Position numbers and translations under genes: made by a program. A stretch of DNA of 17,553 bases. Origin: an uncultured Flavihumibacter sp. GTDB taxonomy: Bacteria; Bacteroidota; Bacteroidia; Chitinophagales; Chitinophagaceae. Positions 1 through 7,381 of this stretch are shown one piece after another; position 1 is the stretch's first letter; each line of letters begins with the position of its first letter. The stretch lies in contig CAMLRX010000112.1 of the NCBI GenBank assembly GCA_946482545.1, forward strand, positions 1 through 17,553, given 5' to 3'. The notes beneath the pieces were generated by a model. That model was not told the origin of the DNA. It saw nothing but the letters and a program-made list of their open reading frames with translations, and made no database searches.

Positions 1-1055
1 CGGCGCTTACTTATTACCGTAAGCAGTCGGCTACTTTCTGGCAAAAACAAAGTCGGTATGTACAGGGACTTATTGCACAAGTGCTCCTGCGCAACAACGA
101 ACCTTCCCGCGCGGCCCAGGTGCTGAATTCCATCAAACAATATGCGGTAAGAACACCGGGAGAGGGCATGTACTGGAAAGACAACCGCGGCGGCTATTAT
201 TGGTACCAGTCGCCGGTAGAAGTGCAATCCCTGCTGATAGAAGCTTTCGCCGAGAAAGGCGGCTTCGCCTCCGAAGTGAACGAGATGAAAACCTGGCTGC
301 TGCGCCTCAAACAAACCACGGATTGGGGCAACAGCGTCGCCACAGCAAACGCCTGCTACGCCCTGCTTATGAACGGCGCCGACTGGTTGAATAAAACGCC
401 CTTGGTTTCCGTAAACATTGGTGGGCAAAACCTGACCGCCGATTCCATTGAAGCGGGAACCGGCTATTTTAAAAAGCAGGTGCAGCAGGATAAGATCAGG
501 GCCGCTTCGGGAGATATTTCCATTAAAATTACCGGCGCTGGAACAGGTAGTGCAGCCATTCCCGCCTGGGGTGCGGTATACTGGCAGTATTTTGAGCAAC
601 TCGATCGCATCACAGGAGCCGGAGCCGATTCCACGCTTTCCATAAAGAGAGTGTATTACAAGCAGAAAGAAACCGATGCAGGTACGGTGCTTGAAGAAAT
701 CAACAACCTCACACCTTTAAAACCAGGCGATAAACTCGTGGTGAGGATGGTGGTAACCACAGGAAGGAACATGGAATTTGTCCACCTGAAGGACCAGCGG
801 GCCGCTTCCCTGGAACCGGTGCAGGTGCTGAGCCGCTACCAGTGGAAGAATGGACTGGGGTATTACCAGACGGTGAAAGATGCCTCCGTTCAATTCTTCT
901 TCGACTGGCTTCCGAAAGGAACGCACGTGTTGGAATACCCGCTGTTCATTACGCATACCGGTGTTTTCAGTACAGGTATCGGAACGGTGCAGAGTTTGTA
1001 TGCGCCTGAGTTTGCGGGGCATAGTGAGGGAAGTGTGCTCCGGGTGGAAGAATAG
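1..1055 (+). CDS. alpha-2-macroglobulin family protein, C-terminal part (5' end outside window)
   Basis: The frame is open from base 3 without any start, so this is the tail of a longer gene. A GTG at 81 is an internal codon, not a credible start: the upstream codons read ALTYYRKQSATFWQKQSRYV in the same frame. The visible ~350 residues show the end of an alpha/alpha-toroid region (the segment around WYQSPVEVQSLLIEAF and TANACYALL) followed by a beta-rich C-terminal domain ending in RYQWKNGLGYYQTVKDASVQ, LPKGTHVLEYPLF and GTVQSLYAPEFAGHSEG. This ending is typical of bacterial alpha-2-macroglobulins (MG10-type domain). Such proteins are large, envelope-anchored protease traps; in Bacteroidota they reach about 2000 residues. 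The thioester region would lie upstream, so whether this one has the Cys-Gln thioester cannot be judged here. Confidence 0.85.
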   Translation, partial: ALTYYRKQSATFWQKQSRYVQGLIAQVLLRNNEPSRAAQVLNSIKQYAVRTPGEGMYWKDNRGGYYWYQSPVEVQSLLIEAFAEKGGFASEVNEMKTWLLRLKQTTDWGNSVATANACYALLMNGADWLNKTPLVSVNIGGQNLTADSIEAGTGYFKKQVQQDKIRAASGDISIKITGAGTGSAAIPAWGAVYWQYFEQLDRITGAGADSTLSIKRVYYKQKETDAGTVLEEINNLTPLKPGDKLVVRMVVTTGRNMEFVHLKDQRAASLEPVQVLSRYQWKNGLGYYQTVKDASVQFFFDWLPKGTHVLEYPLFITHTGVFSTGIGTVQSLYAPEFAGHSEGSVLRVEE

Positions 1056-1062
1056 TTTTTTT

Positions 1063-1260
1063 TCACGCGAGTGCTTTGTTTCACGCAACTGCTTTGTGCT
1101 GCGCACTTCGCAGACGCAAGGGAGCAAGGACGCAAAGCATTAATTAGTTGGCGAAAGACCTTTGGAGAATTTTACTTCCGCAGCAGCGATCGCTGCAAAT
1201 CAGCCACTCCTTGCGTCCTTGCGCCTTTGCGTCTTTGCGAGAAACAAAGCAATTGCGTGA
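1063..1260. repeat. imperfect inverted repeat of the 'acgcaaggacgcaaag' type
   Basis: The left arm (about 1081-1138) and the reverse complement of the right arm (about 1207-1260) align as tcacgcaa(c/t)tgctttgt, then a short variable stretch, then gacgcaa-gg-gcaaggacgcaa. A partial extra copy of the arm's outer end sits at 1063-1081 (tcacgcgagtgctttgttt), directly repeating 1081-1098. The two arms enclose about 68 bases that contain a perfect 14-base palindrome, GCAGCGATCGCTGC, at 1183-1196. The 7-8 base periodic cgcaa(g/a) text is a dispersed intergenic repeat I recall from many Bacteroidota genomes. I see no protein or RNA gene in it. It lies between the alpha-2-macroglobulin stop and the FAD oxidoreductase promoter. 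Confidence 0.8.
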
Positions 1261-1282
1261 CCCCGCCGCTTTCTTATATTTG
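1253..1282 (+). promoter_or_regulatory. Bacteroidota-type promoter (-33 TTG, -7 TATATTTG)
   Basis: TATATTTG at 1275-1282 is an exact match to the TAnnTTTG -7 consensus, and TTG at 1253-1255 lies 19 bases upstream, the normal spacing for the -33 element of this sigma factor. The ATG of the downstream gene is only 5 bases past the -7 box, so the transcript would start at or within a few bases of the start codon (leaderless or nearly so). The -33 element is part of the right arm of the inverted repeat. Confidence 0.6.
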
Positions 1283-1287
1283 CGCCC

Positions 1288-2355
1288 ATGCGCACCAAAG
1301 TATTGATCCTCGGCCAGGGCCTTTGCGGCACCTGGCTGAGTTATTTTCTCGAACAGGCCGGAATCAGTTATATCGTGTTGGATAAAACCCCAGGCATCAC
1401 ATCTTCCCGTGTGGCTTCCGGCGTTATCAACCCGGTTACCGGGCGCAGGCTTCATAAAACCTGGATGGCCGAACAATTGCTGCCTTTTGCGGAAACGCAG
1501 TACAAAGCGATGGGGGCGTTGCTGAACGAGGAGTTGATTGCTGCCACCACGATCCGCAATTTTTTTCCCACTTTTCAGATGCAGGAAGCATACCGTAAAG
1601 TAGCGGAGGAAGATCCGCATTATGTAAATCCCTGGAGCGATGGCGCCGAATGGCGTTCTTATTTCGAGTTTATGTTCGGTGCCGGAGAAATTGCGCCGGC
1701 CTATTGGATCCGGCTCCGCACCATGCTGGACGCGTGGCGGAAAAAACTGATCGCCGCCAATAAGTTGGTGGAAGATACTTTTGAATGGAGTGAAGTGTCG
1801 GTGGAACAAAATATTGTTCATTACAAAGGTATTGAGGCGGAATACATCGTTTGTTGCGATGGGGTGGCCGCCCTTGATAATCCTTATTTTTCCCGGCTGC
1901 CGTTCGCACCGAATAAGGGTGAGGCGCTGTTGCTTTCCATACCGGAATTGCCCGGCGGAAATATTTACAAAAAAGGGATCACGCTGGTACCATGGGATGA
2001 ACCGGGTGTATTTTGGGCGGGTTCTACTTATGAACTTCGGTTCTCCGATCCTGGTCCAACAGAACAATTCAGGTCGAATACATTGCTGCAATTGAAGCAT
2101 TTTCTGAAGTTGCCTTTCGAGGTGATCGATCATTGGGCAGCCGTGCGTCCTGCCACAGTGGAACGGAGACCTTTTGTAGGATTTCATCCTTTGTTCTCAA
2201 GGGTAGGGATACTCAATGGGATGGGCACCAAAGGTTGTTCGCTTGCGCCGTGGTTCGCGAAAGAGTTAACAGCATATATTACAGACAATACGCCCATTAC
2301 GCCGCAGGCGGCGGTGGACCGTTTCCGGGGCCTGCTCACCAAACAATTCAACTAA
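1288..2355 (+). CDS. FAD-dependent oxidoreductase, DAO (D-amino-acid oxidase-like) family
   Basis: The 355-residue product begins with a Rossmann strand and dinucleotide-binding GxGxxG (KVLILGQGLCGTWLSYFLE, residues 4-22), followed by the acidic end of strand 2 (VLDK, about residue 32) and a small-residue loop SSRVASGVINPVTGRR typical of DAO-fold enzymes. The C-terminal region AAVRPATVERRPFVG followed by GILNGMGTKGCSLAP is the second FAD-contacting part of the family. Length fits the family (about 350-400). The substrate cannot be told: the DAO superfamily includes amino acid, glycine, sarcosine and tRNA-modification oxidases. There is no signal peptide, so it is cytoplasmic. The ATG at 1288 is fixed by the promoter directly upstream. 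The broken membrane-protein gene starts 7 bases after its stop, suggesting one transcript. Confidence 0.8.
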   Translation: MRTKVLILGQGLCGTWLSYFLEQAGISYIVLDKTPGITSSRVASGVINPVTGRRLHKTWMAEQLLPFAETQYKAMGALLNEELIAATTIRNFFPTFQMQEAYRKVAEEDPHYVNPWSDGAEWRSYFEFMFGAGEIAPAYWIRLRTMLDAWRKKLIAANKLVEDTFEWSEVSVEQNIVHYKGIEAEYIVCCDGVAALDNPYFSRLPFAPNKGEALLLSIPELPGGNIYKKGITLVPWDEPGVFWAGSTYELRFSDPGPTEQFRSNTLLQLKHFLKLPFEVIDHWAAVRPATVERRPFVGFHPLFSRVGILNGMGTKGCSLAPWFAKELTAYITDNTPITPQAAVDRFRGLLTKQFN

Positions 2356-2362
2356 TACCAAT

Positions 2363-2767
2363 ATGGAAGAAAATAAACCTGCTTATACCATTCCGGCGCG
2401 TTTTCGTCAGCTTGAGAACCTGCATATCCTTTTCTGGCTCATCAAGGATCTTTGCTAGTGTCTTTTGTTCAAACCGTTGGGCATATTTATGATTCTTCCT
2501 ACCATCTCTGTGGCCCTGTTCATCACCTGGCGCAACCGGAGGATATTTTCAGAATTGATGCACAACCTGGCCATCTCGCTTTGGATCGTGGCCAACAGCA
2601 TCTGGATGATCGCTGAATTTTACGAAGTGGATGAGCAGGTGAAGCCATATTGTGTGATACCGTTTTCATTGGGGCTGGCGTTGTTGTTGTATTATTACAT
2701 TGTTTATAAGATGATCCTGAAGAAAGGAAAGGATGTGGTGGTAGAAACGGAGGAGCGGCTGGGGTGA
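2363..2767 (+). pseudogene. small 2-3 helix membrane protein gene interrupted by an in-frame TAG
   Basis: Reading from the ATG at 2363 gives 31 codons (ending FWLIKDLC), then TAG at 2456-2458, and then, without any frame change, CLLFKPLGIFMILPTISVAL and on to a stop at 2765-2767. The whole frame would encode 134 residues with TM-like segments at about 21-30, 41-57, 71-87 and 100-118. I recall a Bacteroidota family of about 130 residues with a Trp in the LC-W-C position after the WLIKD motif, so TAG is probably a TGG-to-TAG change. Codons both sides of the TAG look coding. Alternatives: a sequencing error, stop read-through, or re-initiation at TTG 2465 or ATG 2489, giving a shortened protein. 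No function is known to me. Confidence 0.65.
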
Positions 2768-2782
2768 AGCAGCGCTGTTCCC

Positions 2783-3877
2783 TTACTGCACATGCCCTTT
2801 GGATATTTTCCAGATATACCCATCTATAACATAATGAGTGATCTGCGGCACCGCGAGCGCCGGTACCAATACCGTGAGTAATTCTTTACCTGGCATGAAC
2901 CGGGCATCCTGGAGAAACGAAAATGTTTCCCCATGTTCATGCCACACAAATGTATCCCACAACGCTTCTTCTGTAAAAGCGAGCAACAGAATACATCCCA
3001 GGAATAAAAATATGCCCGGCATGCTGAACACTTTCTCCGAAACCCTGCTTAATCCTGGCTTAAACAGTTGTATCTCTTCAGCAGCAGACACTTCTTTCCG
3101 CATTCTTTCTTTTCTTCCTGCTATCCATACCAACGCCATATAAGGAATGCCGTGGGACACCACATTGAGCAGGGTAAAACTGAGGTCCCCGTTCAAATGA
3201 ACGATCCCGACATACCAGGACAACGCAGTTCCCCATACAACGCCATTCCGAGGAATATTAACTTGCTTATTCCGTAAAAGAATGATCAGCTCTTTTACAA
3301 AATAAATTATCAATATTATAAGATAAGGATACAGCAATATGCTGTTCATTACCGGCCATTTCAACAACATGAAATCTCCTTCAATGAACCAGTGGAACTT
3401 CCTGTCTCCTTCAAAATGCCAGTACAATATCGGATACAATGTTGCGGCATATATTGTCACCTTATCTATCACGCGATACGCTTTCGGTCCATTTTCTTTC
3501 CGGCCGTAAAGACGAAGAAAACCATATTGCTGGCGGATGAAATGATACACGGCCAGGTAAGCCAGTAATCTCCAGAACAGCAAGCTGCTGAATGAATACA
3601 AAATTACGCCTGCAACAAATGCAAATACCGGGATGAGGATTAAACGGGTGCGTTGTTCGGTGAAAATACGGGGTTCAAAATAGGTGCGAAAGAGGGTACT
3701 GTAAACGTGAGACACATCAATGCAGAGCACCAATACCACCCAGCTCCATTCCGGCAGCGCGTGGTTCCCGGAGAACCAGTGCGGAAACAATGCGATGATC
3801 AGGAGACATACAAAGGGTGGTCCTATGATGAATAAAAGATCGGTCCATGCTTTGTATAGCCAGGGCTGCTTTTTCAT
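2783..3877 (-). CDS. multipass membrane protein with conserved-looking histidines, last gene of the polyamine-type operon
   Basis: The 364-residue product has about eight hydrophobic segments (roughly 13-32, 45-62, 78-100, 101-115, 142-154, 177-200, 212-226, 283-302, 335-345). Histidines occur in striking local contexts: CIDVSHVYST (H57), YHFIRQQYGF (H112), NVVSHGIPYM (H242) and QITHYVIDGYIWK (H348). The spacing and the flanking acidic and aromatic residues resemble metal-binding membrane oxidases or hydroxylases, but I do not recognise a named family, so the metal-centre idea is inference. Its start overlaps the stop of the FAD oxidase gene by 4 bases (ATGA type), indicating translational coupling and probably a functional partnership. 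Its stop is 15 bases from the convergent stop of the broken membrane-protein gene, with no clear terminator between. Confidence 0.8.
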   Translation of the reverse strand: MKKQPWLYKAWTDLLFIIGPPFVCLLIIALFPHWFSGNHALPEWSWVVLVLCIDVSHVYSTLFRTYFEPRIFTEQRTRLILIPVFAFVAGVILYSFSSLLFWRLLAYLAVYHFIRQQYGFLRLYGRKENGPKAYRVIDKVTIYAATLYPILYWHFEGDRKFHWFIEGDFMLLKWPVMNSILLYPYLIILIIYFVKELIILLRNKQVNIPRNGVVWGTALSWYVGIVHLNGDLSFTLLNVVSHGIPYMALVWIAGRKERMRKEVSAAEEIQLFKPGLSRVSEKVFSMPGIFLFLGCILLLAFTEEALWDTFVWHEHGETFSFLQDARFMPGKELLTVLVPALAVPQITHYVIDGYIWKISKGHVQ

Positions 3878-5484
3878 AGCGTGCTGATAAGGGATTTGGC
3901 GGCATGAAAACCCTGATAGAATCCTTCTTCAAAAATCGATATCCCGGCCAGATCGGTATGCGCAAAGAATATTTTTTCCCGGAGTGGGGCGGCAAGTTTT
4001 TCACGGATGCCGGAATGTATAAATCCCGGTGTTGGGCGTACCATGCCGTGCCCCCAGATCATCAGGTCAATATTTTCTGCAACGTCTTCGAGGTTTGGAT
4101 GAACGGCGGAAAGATCTTCAATAACCATCCGTTTCAGTTCCTCTTCAGGCAGGGCGTGTAATTTTTTCCTGTTTTCCATTGGGCTTCCTGCTGAAAACGG
4201 GCGGTACCAGGTAAGGATTGTTTTCTCCGGTTGAGCGGGGATACCTATATGCTGGTGGCAGGCGTTCACATATCCTAAAGATTTGCCGCCGTAAATAACG
4301 TTGTCCCAGCACATACTTTCGCCACTTCTTTCTTCCGGCTTTGCAGTGGTGATGTTTGCTACCAGCCAAGGCGTGTAGGAGAAGTATTGCTGCACCAATG
4401 CTGTTCTTTCCAGGTCGTTCAGCATACGCGACAACACAAATTGGGGGATGGCGGCAATACATTTTCGACAACGGTAGATTGCCTTTTTACCGGTAGTGGC
4501 ATCAATTGTGAGTATTTCCACGCCACTTGAAATCTCTGTTATTTTAACGGCCAGCTTACCGGGGATAAAACGGTTTCCGATCGCAGAAAATAACTGGTTT
4601 GCCAGGAAACCGTTCCCTTCCGGCCAGGTGAGTACATCCTGTTGTTTTGCATTGGCAGCTACACCTTTTCTTGCCGCGAAATAATGGATACCGGCCCATG
4701 CGGAAGTGTTTTCGCTTTCGGAACCAAAGTCGTCGCGGCAACAGTAATCACAATACCATAGTAAATATTTACTGGTAAATTTTTCCTGGCTTAACCAGTT
4801 TGAAAGCGTGATGGTATCGAGGCTGGTGAATCTTTCGTCTTTAGACGATGCATTCACGGGAATCGCAAAAGCATCTTTGCCATCATTTCCTTTTGCTTTC
4901 CGGAACTTGTCCATTTCCAGCAGAAAACGCTCAATTTGTGCACGGTCTTCTTCGTTTAAGCCTGAGGATGGTATCAACCCCTGTTGCCAGCTCCCGTTTA
5001 TGTATAAACGTTCTTCCGGTTCAAAGCAGAGATGGTATTCATTATAGACCGGAAGTCCATTCTGATCATAACCTGTTACTACGCCACATTCTTTCAGGAA
5101 TTCGAGGTATTCCTTCAGGTCATTATTAGGAAGTGGGACATAGTGTGCACCCCATGGGTGCGCGGATACCGCATTTTTGCCGGAAATAGCATTTCCGCCA
5201 TGTTGCTCCTCAAGGTCAAGCACAACAAAGTTTGGATGACCTTTTTTTGCAAGTGTATGGGCGGCTGCCAATCCGCTGATGCCAGCTCCTATGATCACCG
5301 TATCGTATTCACAAACTTTATCCGCAGCAGCATTGAAGGTTTTGTCTCTCAGAAGATGTCCTACCGAAGCGGTTGCACCGAGCAGTTTACCGGGAATCAT
5401 CTTTTGTTTTCCTGAACAGCCGGCCGCGAATGGCAGTGCGCCCGCCAATGCTGATAATTGCCAAAGGAAATCTTTTCTTTTCAT
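3874..5484 (-). CDS. exported FAD-dependent amine-oxidase-like protein (lipoprotein/Tat-like leader)
   Basis: The 536-residue product starts MKRKDFLWQLSALAGAL and continues to PFAAGC, giving a KR-type twin-arginine-like leader and a lipobox with the acylated Cys at 23. The mature part has the FAD Rossmann motif DTVIIGAGISGLAAAHTL (GxGxxG at 66-71), then VVLDLEEQHGGNA (D90), as in flavin amine oxidases. Further on is WYCDYCCRDDFG followed by TSAWAGIHYFAARKG, which I associate with oxidases placed beside membrane-type spermidine synthases. The C-terminus AHTDLAGISIFEEGFYQGFHAA is the usual end of the FAD domain. An extracytoplasmic, membrane-anchored flavoenzyme acting on an amine made by the upstream genes is the natural inference; the real substrate is unknown. 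The start lies 1 base after the stop of the SpeE-like gene. Confidence 0.85.
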   Translation of the reverse strand: MKRKDFLWQLSALAGALPFAAGCSGKQKMIPGKLLGATASVGHLLRDKTFNAAADKVCEYDTVIIGAGISGLAAAHTLAKKGHPNFVVLDLEEQHGGNAISGKNAVSAHPWGAHYVPLPNNDLKEYLEFLKECGVVTGYDQNGLPVYNEYHLCFEPEERLYINGSWQQGLIPSSGLNEEDRAQIERFLLEMDKFRKAKGNDGKDAFAIPVNASSKDERFTSLDTITLSNWLSQEKFTSKYLLWYCDYCCRDDFGSESENTSAWAGIHYFAARKGVAANAKQQDVLTWPEGNGFLANQLFSAIGNRFIPGKLAVKITEISSGVEILTIDATTGKKAIYRCRKCIAAIPQFVLSRMLNDLERTALVQQYFSYTPWLVANITTAKPEERSGESMCWDNVIYGGKSLGYVNACHQHIGIPAQPEKTILTWYRPFSAGSPMENRKKLHALPEEELKRMVIEDLSAVHPNLEDVAENIDLMIWGHGMVRPTPGFIHSGIREKLAAPLREKIFFAHTDLAGISIFEEGFYQGFHAAKSLISTL

Positions 5485-5485
5485 G

Positions 5486-6988
5486 CTATTGCAGGTATGC
5501 TGCCCATTCTTTTTCGAAATAACCTACGAGGGCCTGGTTGTTCAGTTTATTCACAAGCAAGGCTTCTTTAATCAGCATATCGGAAGGGAAAAACTTCATC
5601 TGCTCCACAGTTTCGGAGGTGACGAATTTTAGTCCGGGCGGATAGGCCTCAGTTCTATTGACCGGAGGCTTTTTGTAGGCCAGTATATATCCCCATTCTC
5701 CGAAAGAGGGCACCATGTTGTGGTAAGGTATGGTTGTAAATCCTGTTGCTTTTAGTGTGGTATCAATGCACCAGAAGGAGCGTGGTGCAACATACGGCGA
5801 GGTGGATTGCACCACGGCTGCGCCCTGCTCGGAAAGATGGGTCCATAAAAGTTTATAGAAACTCTCGGAATATAATTTTCCAATGGAGTAGTTGGATGGA
5901 TCGGGAAAATCAATCACTATAAAATCAAACACTGCCTCATTTTCTTTCAGCCAGATGAATGCATCGGTGTTTAAAACTTTCACTTTAGGGTGTAAAAGCG
6001 CTTTATCATTCAGTGTTAAGAGCAAAGGATTCCGGGAAAAAAGTTTTGTGATGGCGGCATCAAGGTCCACCAGTAAAATGGAATCCACATCAGGATTTTT
6101 CAGTATCTCCCTTACGGCAAGTCCATCTCCTCCGCCCAGTACCAGTACTTTGGAAGGAACTTTAACGGATTGGAGCCCGGGGTGTACCAGGGCTTCATGG
6201 TAACGGTATTCATCCGCTGAACTGAACTGGAGATTGCCATTCAGGAAAAGACGGAGTTCCCGGGGATTACGCGTAAGTACGATACGCTGGTAAGGTGAGG
6301 AGGTGGCGTAAATGATCCGGTCGTTGTAAACAAGGGTTTCCGAGTAACGAAGAATGCTGTCGGATAACGCGAACGCAATCGTTTCTGCTAAGAGAAAAAG
6401 AATGGCCAGCGCCTTCAGTGGCGCGGGTTTTCGGATGTCATCGCTGAAACGAATTGCAAGAAAAAGTCCAACCGCGATATTTAATATGCCGAAAAACAAT
6501 GAAGTACGGATCAGGCCCAGGTAGGGTACCAGCAATAGTGGGAAAATAAGCGATGCCAGTAACGCGCCGATATAGTCGAACGTGAATACTTTTGAAACGA
6601 GGTCCTTGAAATCGATCTTGTCTTTCAGGATGCGCATGAGCAGCGGTATTTCCAATCCCACGAGCGTTCCTGTAAGAAAAACAAGCGTGTACAACACAAT
6701 TCTGAAAGACGAGGCTACCGGGAACAGCAGGAAAAGCAGCGGTGCGCTGAAACCGCCCACCAGTCCAACAAGTAATTCGATGTAAACGAACCACCTCAGG
6801 AGCTGGTGGTTAAAATACCTGCTCAGGAACGACCCTACGCCCATGGAAAAAAGATAGACACCAATAATGGTGGAGAACTGGGTCACGGAATCACCCAGCA
6901 GGTAACTGGCCAGCGCACCGGCCACCAGTTCATAAATAAGTCCGCACGTGGCAATTACAAAAACCGCCAGCAACAACAGCAATTGCAT
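5486..6988 (-). CDS. membrane-fused spermidine synthase (SpeE)-like aminopropyltransferase
   Basis: The 500-residue protein has an N-terminal membrane domain of about seven helices (residues 1-210; it begins MQLLLLLAVFVIATCGLIYE and contains GVYLFSMGVGSFLSRY) and a C-terminal spermidine-synthase fold. Visible motifs are SPYQRI (231-236), DEYRYHEALVHP (259-270), the AdoMet-binding GGGDGLAVREIL (285-296), the acidic end of the next strand LLVDLD (305-310), TDAF (341-344) and the catalytic-loop pair ID-FP-DP (D360, D363). The key acidic residues for aminopropyl transfer therefore look intact. Soluble SpeE enzymes are about 280-310 residues; the extra length here is the membrane domain. It would transfer an aminopropyl group from decarboxylated AdoMet, or do a related transfer, at the inner face of the cytoplasmic membrane. 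Confidence 0.9.
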   Translation of the reverse strand: MQLLLLLAVFVIATCGLIYELVAGALASYLLGDSVTQFSTIIGVYLFSMGVGSFLSRYFNHQLLRWFVYIELLVGLVGGFSAPLLFLLFPVASSFRIVLYTLVFLTGTLVGLEIPLLMRILKDKIDFKDLVSKVFTFDYIGALLASLIFPLLLVPYLGLIRTSLFFGILNIAVGLFLAIRFSDDIRKPAPLKALAILFLLAETIAFALSDSILRYSETLVYNDRIIYATSSPYQRIVLTRNPRELRLFLNGNLQFSSADEYRYHEALVHPGLQSVKVPSKVLVLGGGDGLAVREILKNPDVDSILLVDLDAAITKLFSRNPLLLTLNDKALLHPKVKVLNTDAFIWLKENEAVFDFIVIDFPDPSNYSIGKLYSESFYKLLWTHLSEQGAAVVQSTSPYVAPRSFWCIDTTLKATGFTTIPYHNMVPSFGEWGYILAYKKPPVNRTEAYPPGLKFVTSETVEQMKFFPSDMLIKEALLVNKLNNQALVGYFEKEWAAYLQ

Positions 6989-6997
6989 GGCGTATTT

Positions 6998-7204
6998 TTA
7001 ATGGATGGCCGAAGCAATGATGATGGCGATGGAAAGCATGAAGAAGCCAGCTACCAGGGCCAGCGCAAGGTTTTGCTTTTCTACCACTTCCTTCCAGAGG
7101 TTGTGTTTGGGGGTGAGCCACTCCACGATGATGAAAGCGACTACCAGGATCACAATGCCCAGTACGGAATAGATCACTGAATTTAAAAGCGGTTGTACAT
7201 TCAT
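6998..7204 (-). CDS. DUF350 (YjfL-like) membrane protein, single-unit form
   Basis: The 68-residue protein has two hydrophobic helices (about 8-28 and 46-66) separated by the motif LTPKHNLWKEVVEKQNLALAL, matching the DUF350 repeat signature (a charged WKE(V/I)-x-E-x-x-N-x-A-x-A segment before the second helix). E. coli YjfL and most family members have two such units and about 130 residues; this is a half-size, two-helix version that would need to oligomerise to form the same structure. Its role is unknown; the family is repeatedly found with polyamine-type and PspA/Ter-type stress genes, from memory. It lies 9 bases before the SpeE-like gene. Confidence 0.85.
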   Translation of the reverse strand: MNVQPLLNSVIYSVLGIVILVVAFIIVEWLTPKHNLWKEVVEKQNLALALVAGFFMLSIAIIIASAIH

Positions 7205-7216
7205 ACAGTTGATTTG

Positions 7217-7378
7217 TTATTTATGATAGCCTGGGCCACTGGAGCTCCATTGCTGGTTTTTGCTTTCAGAAGAGAATATGCGCCATCCGGAATAAGTAGC
7301 ATACGACATCCATCCCGCCATCAGCAGCACCCACACATAGAGCCACCATATTTTCCTGAGCTGTAAAAATTTTTTCAT
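7217..7378 (-). CDS. small Trp/Tyr-rich single-helix membrane peptide (53 aa)
   Basis: ATG at 7378-7376 opens a 54-codon frame ending in TAA at 7219-7217. The product begins MKKFLQLRKIWWLYVWVLLM, has one hydrophobic helix (about 11-29), then a polar tail ending SSSGPGYHK. Basic residues at the N-terminus predict an N-in, C-out orientation. It begins 3 bases after the stop of the DUF4178 gene and ends 12 bases before the DUF350 gene, filling the only otherwise empty stretch of the operon, which is the main argument that it is a real gene. Five Trp and four Tyr in 53 residues is unusually high. I know no family name for it. Confidence 0.75.
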   Translation of the reverse strand: MKKFLQLRKIWWLYVWVLLMAGWMSYATYSGWRIFSSESKNQQWSSSGPGYHK

Positions 7379-7381
7379 CGC

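Noticed and set aside
1183..1196. GCAGCGATCGCTGC perfect palindrome inside the inverted repeat
   Set aside because: About one 14-base palindrome is expected by chance in this window, so by itself it is not evidence of a site; recorded only as part of the repeat.
1144..2187. 347-codon minus-strand open frame across the FAD oxidoreductase gene
   Set aside because: It is antisense to a well-supported gene; its composition (rich in His, Arg, Pro, with no domain) is that of a codon-usage shadow.
2456..2458. TAG as a recoded (pyrrolysine-type) codon
   Set aside because: No recoding tRNA, synthetase or stem structure is visible, and Bacteroidota are not known to use this; mutation or error is simpler.
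2768..2782. CAGCGCTG between the convergent genes as a terminator
   Set aside because: Only 8 bases with no loop and no T-run.
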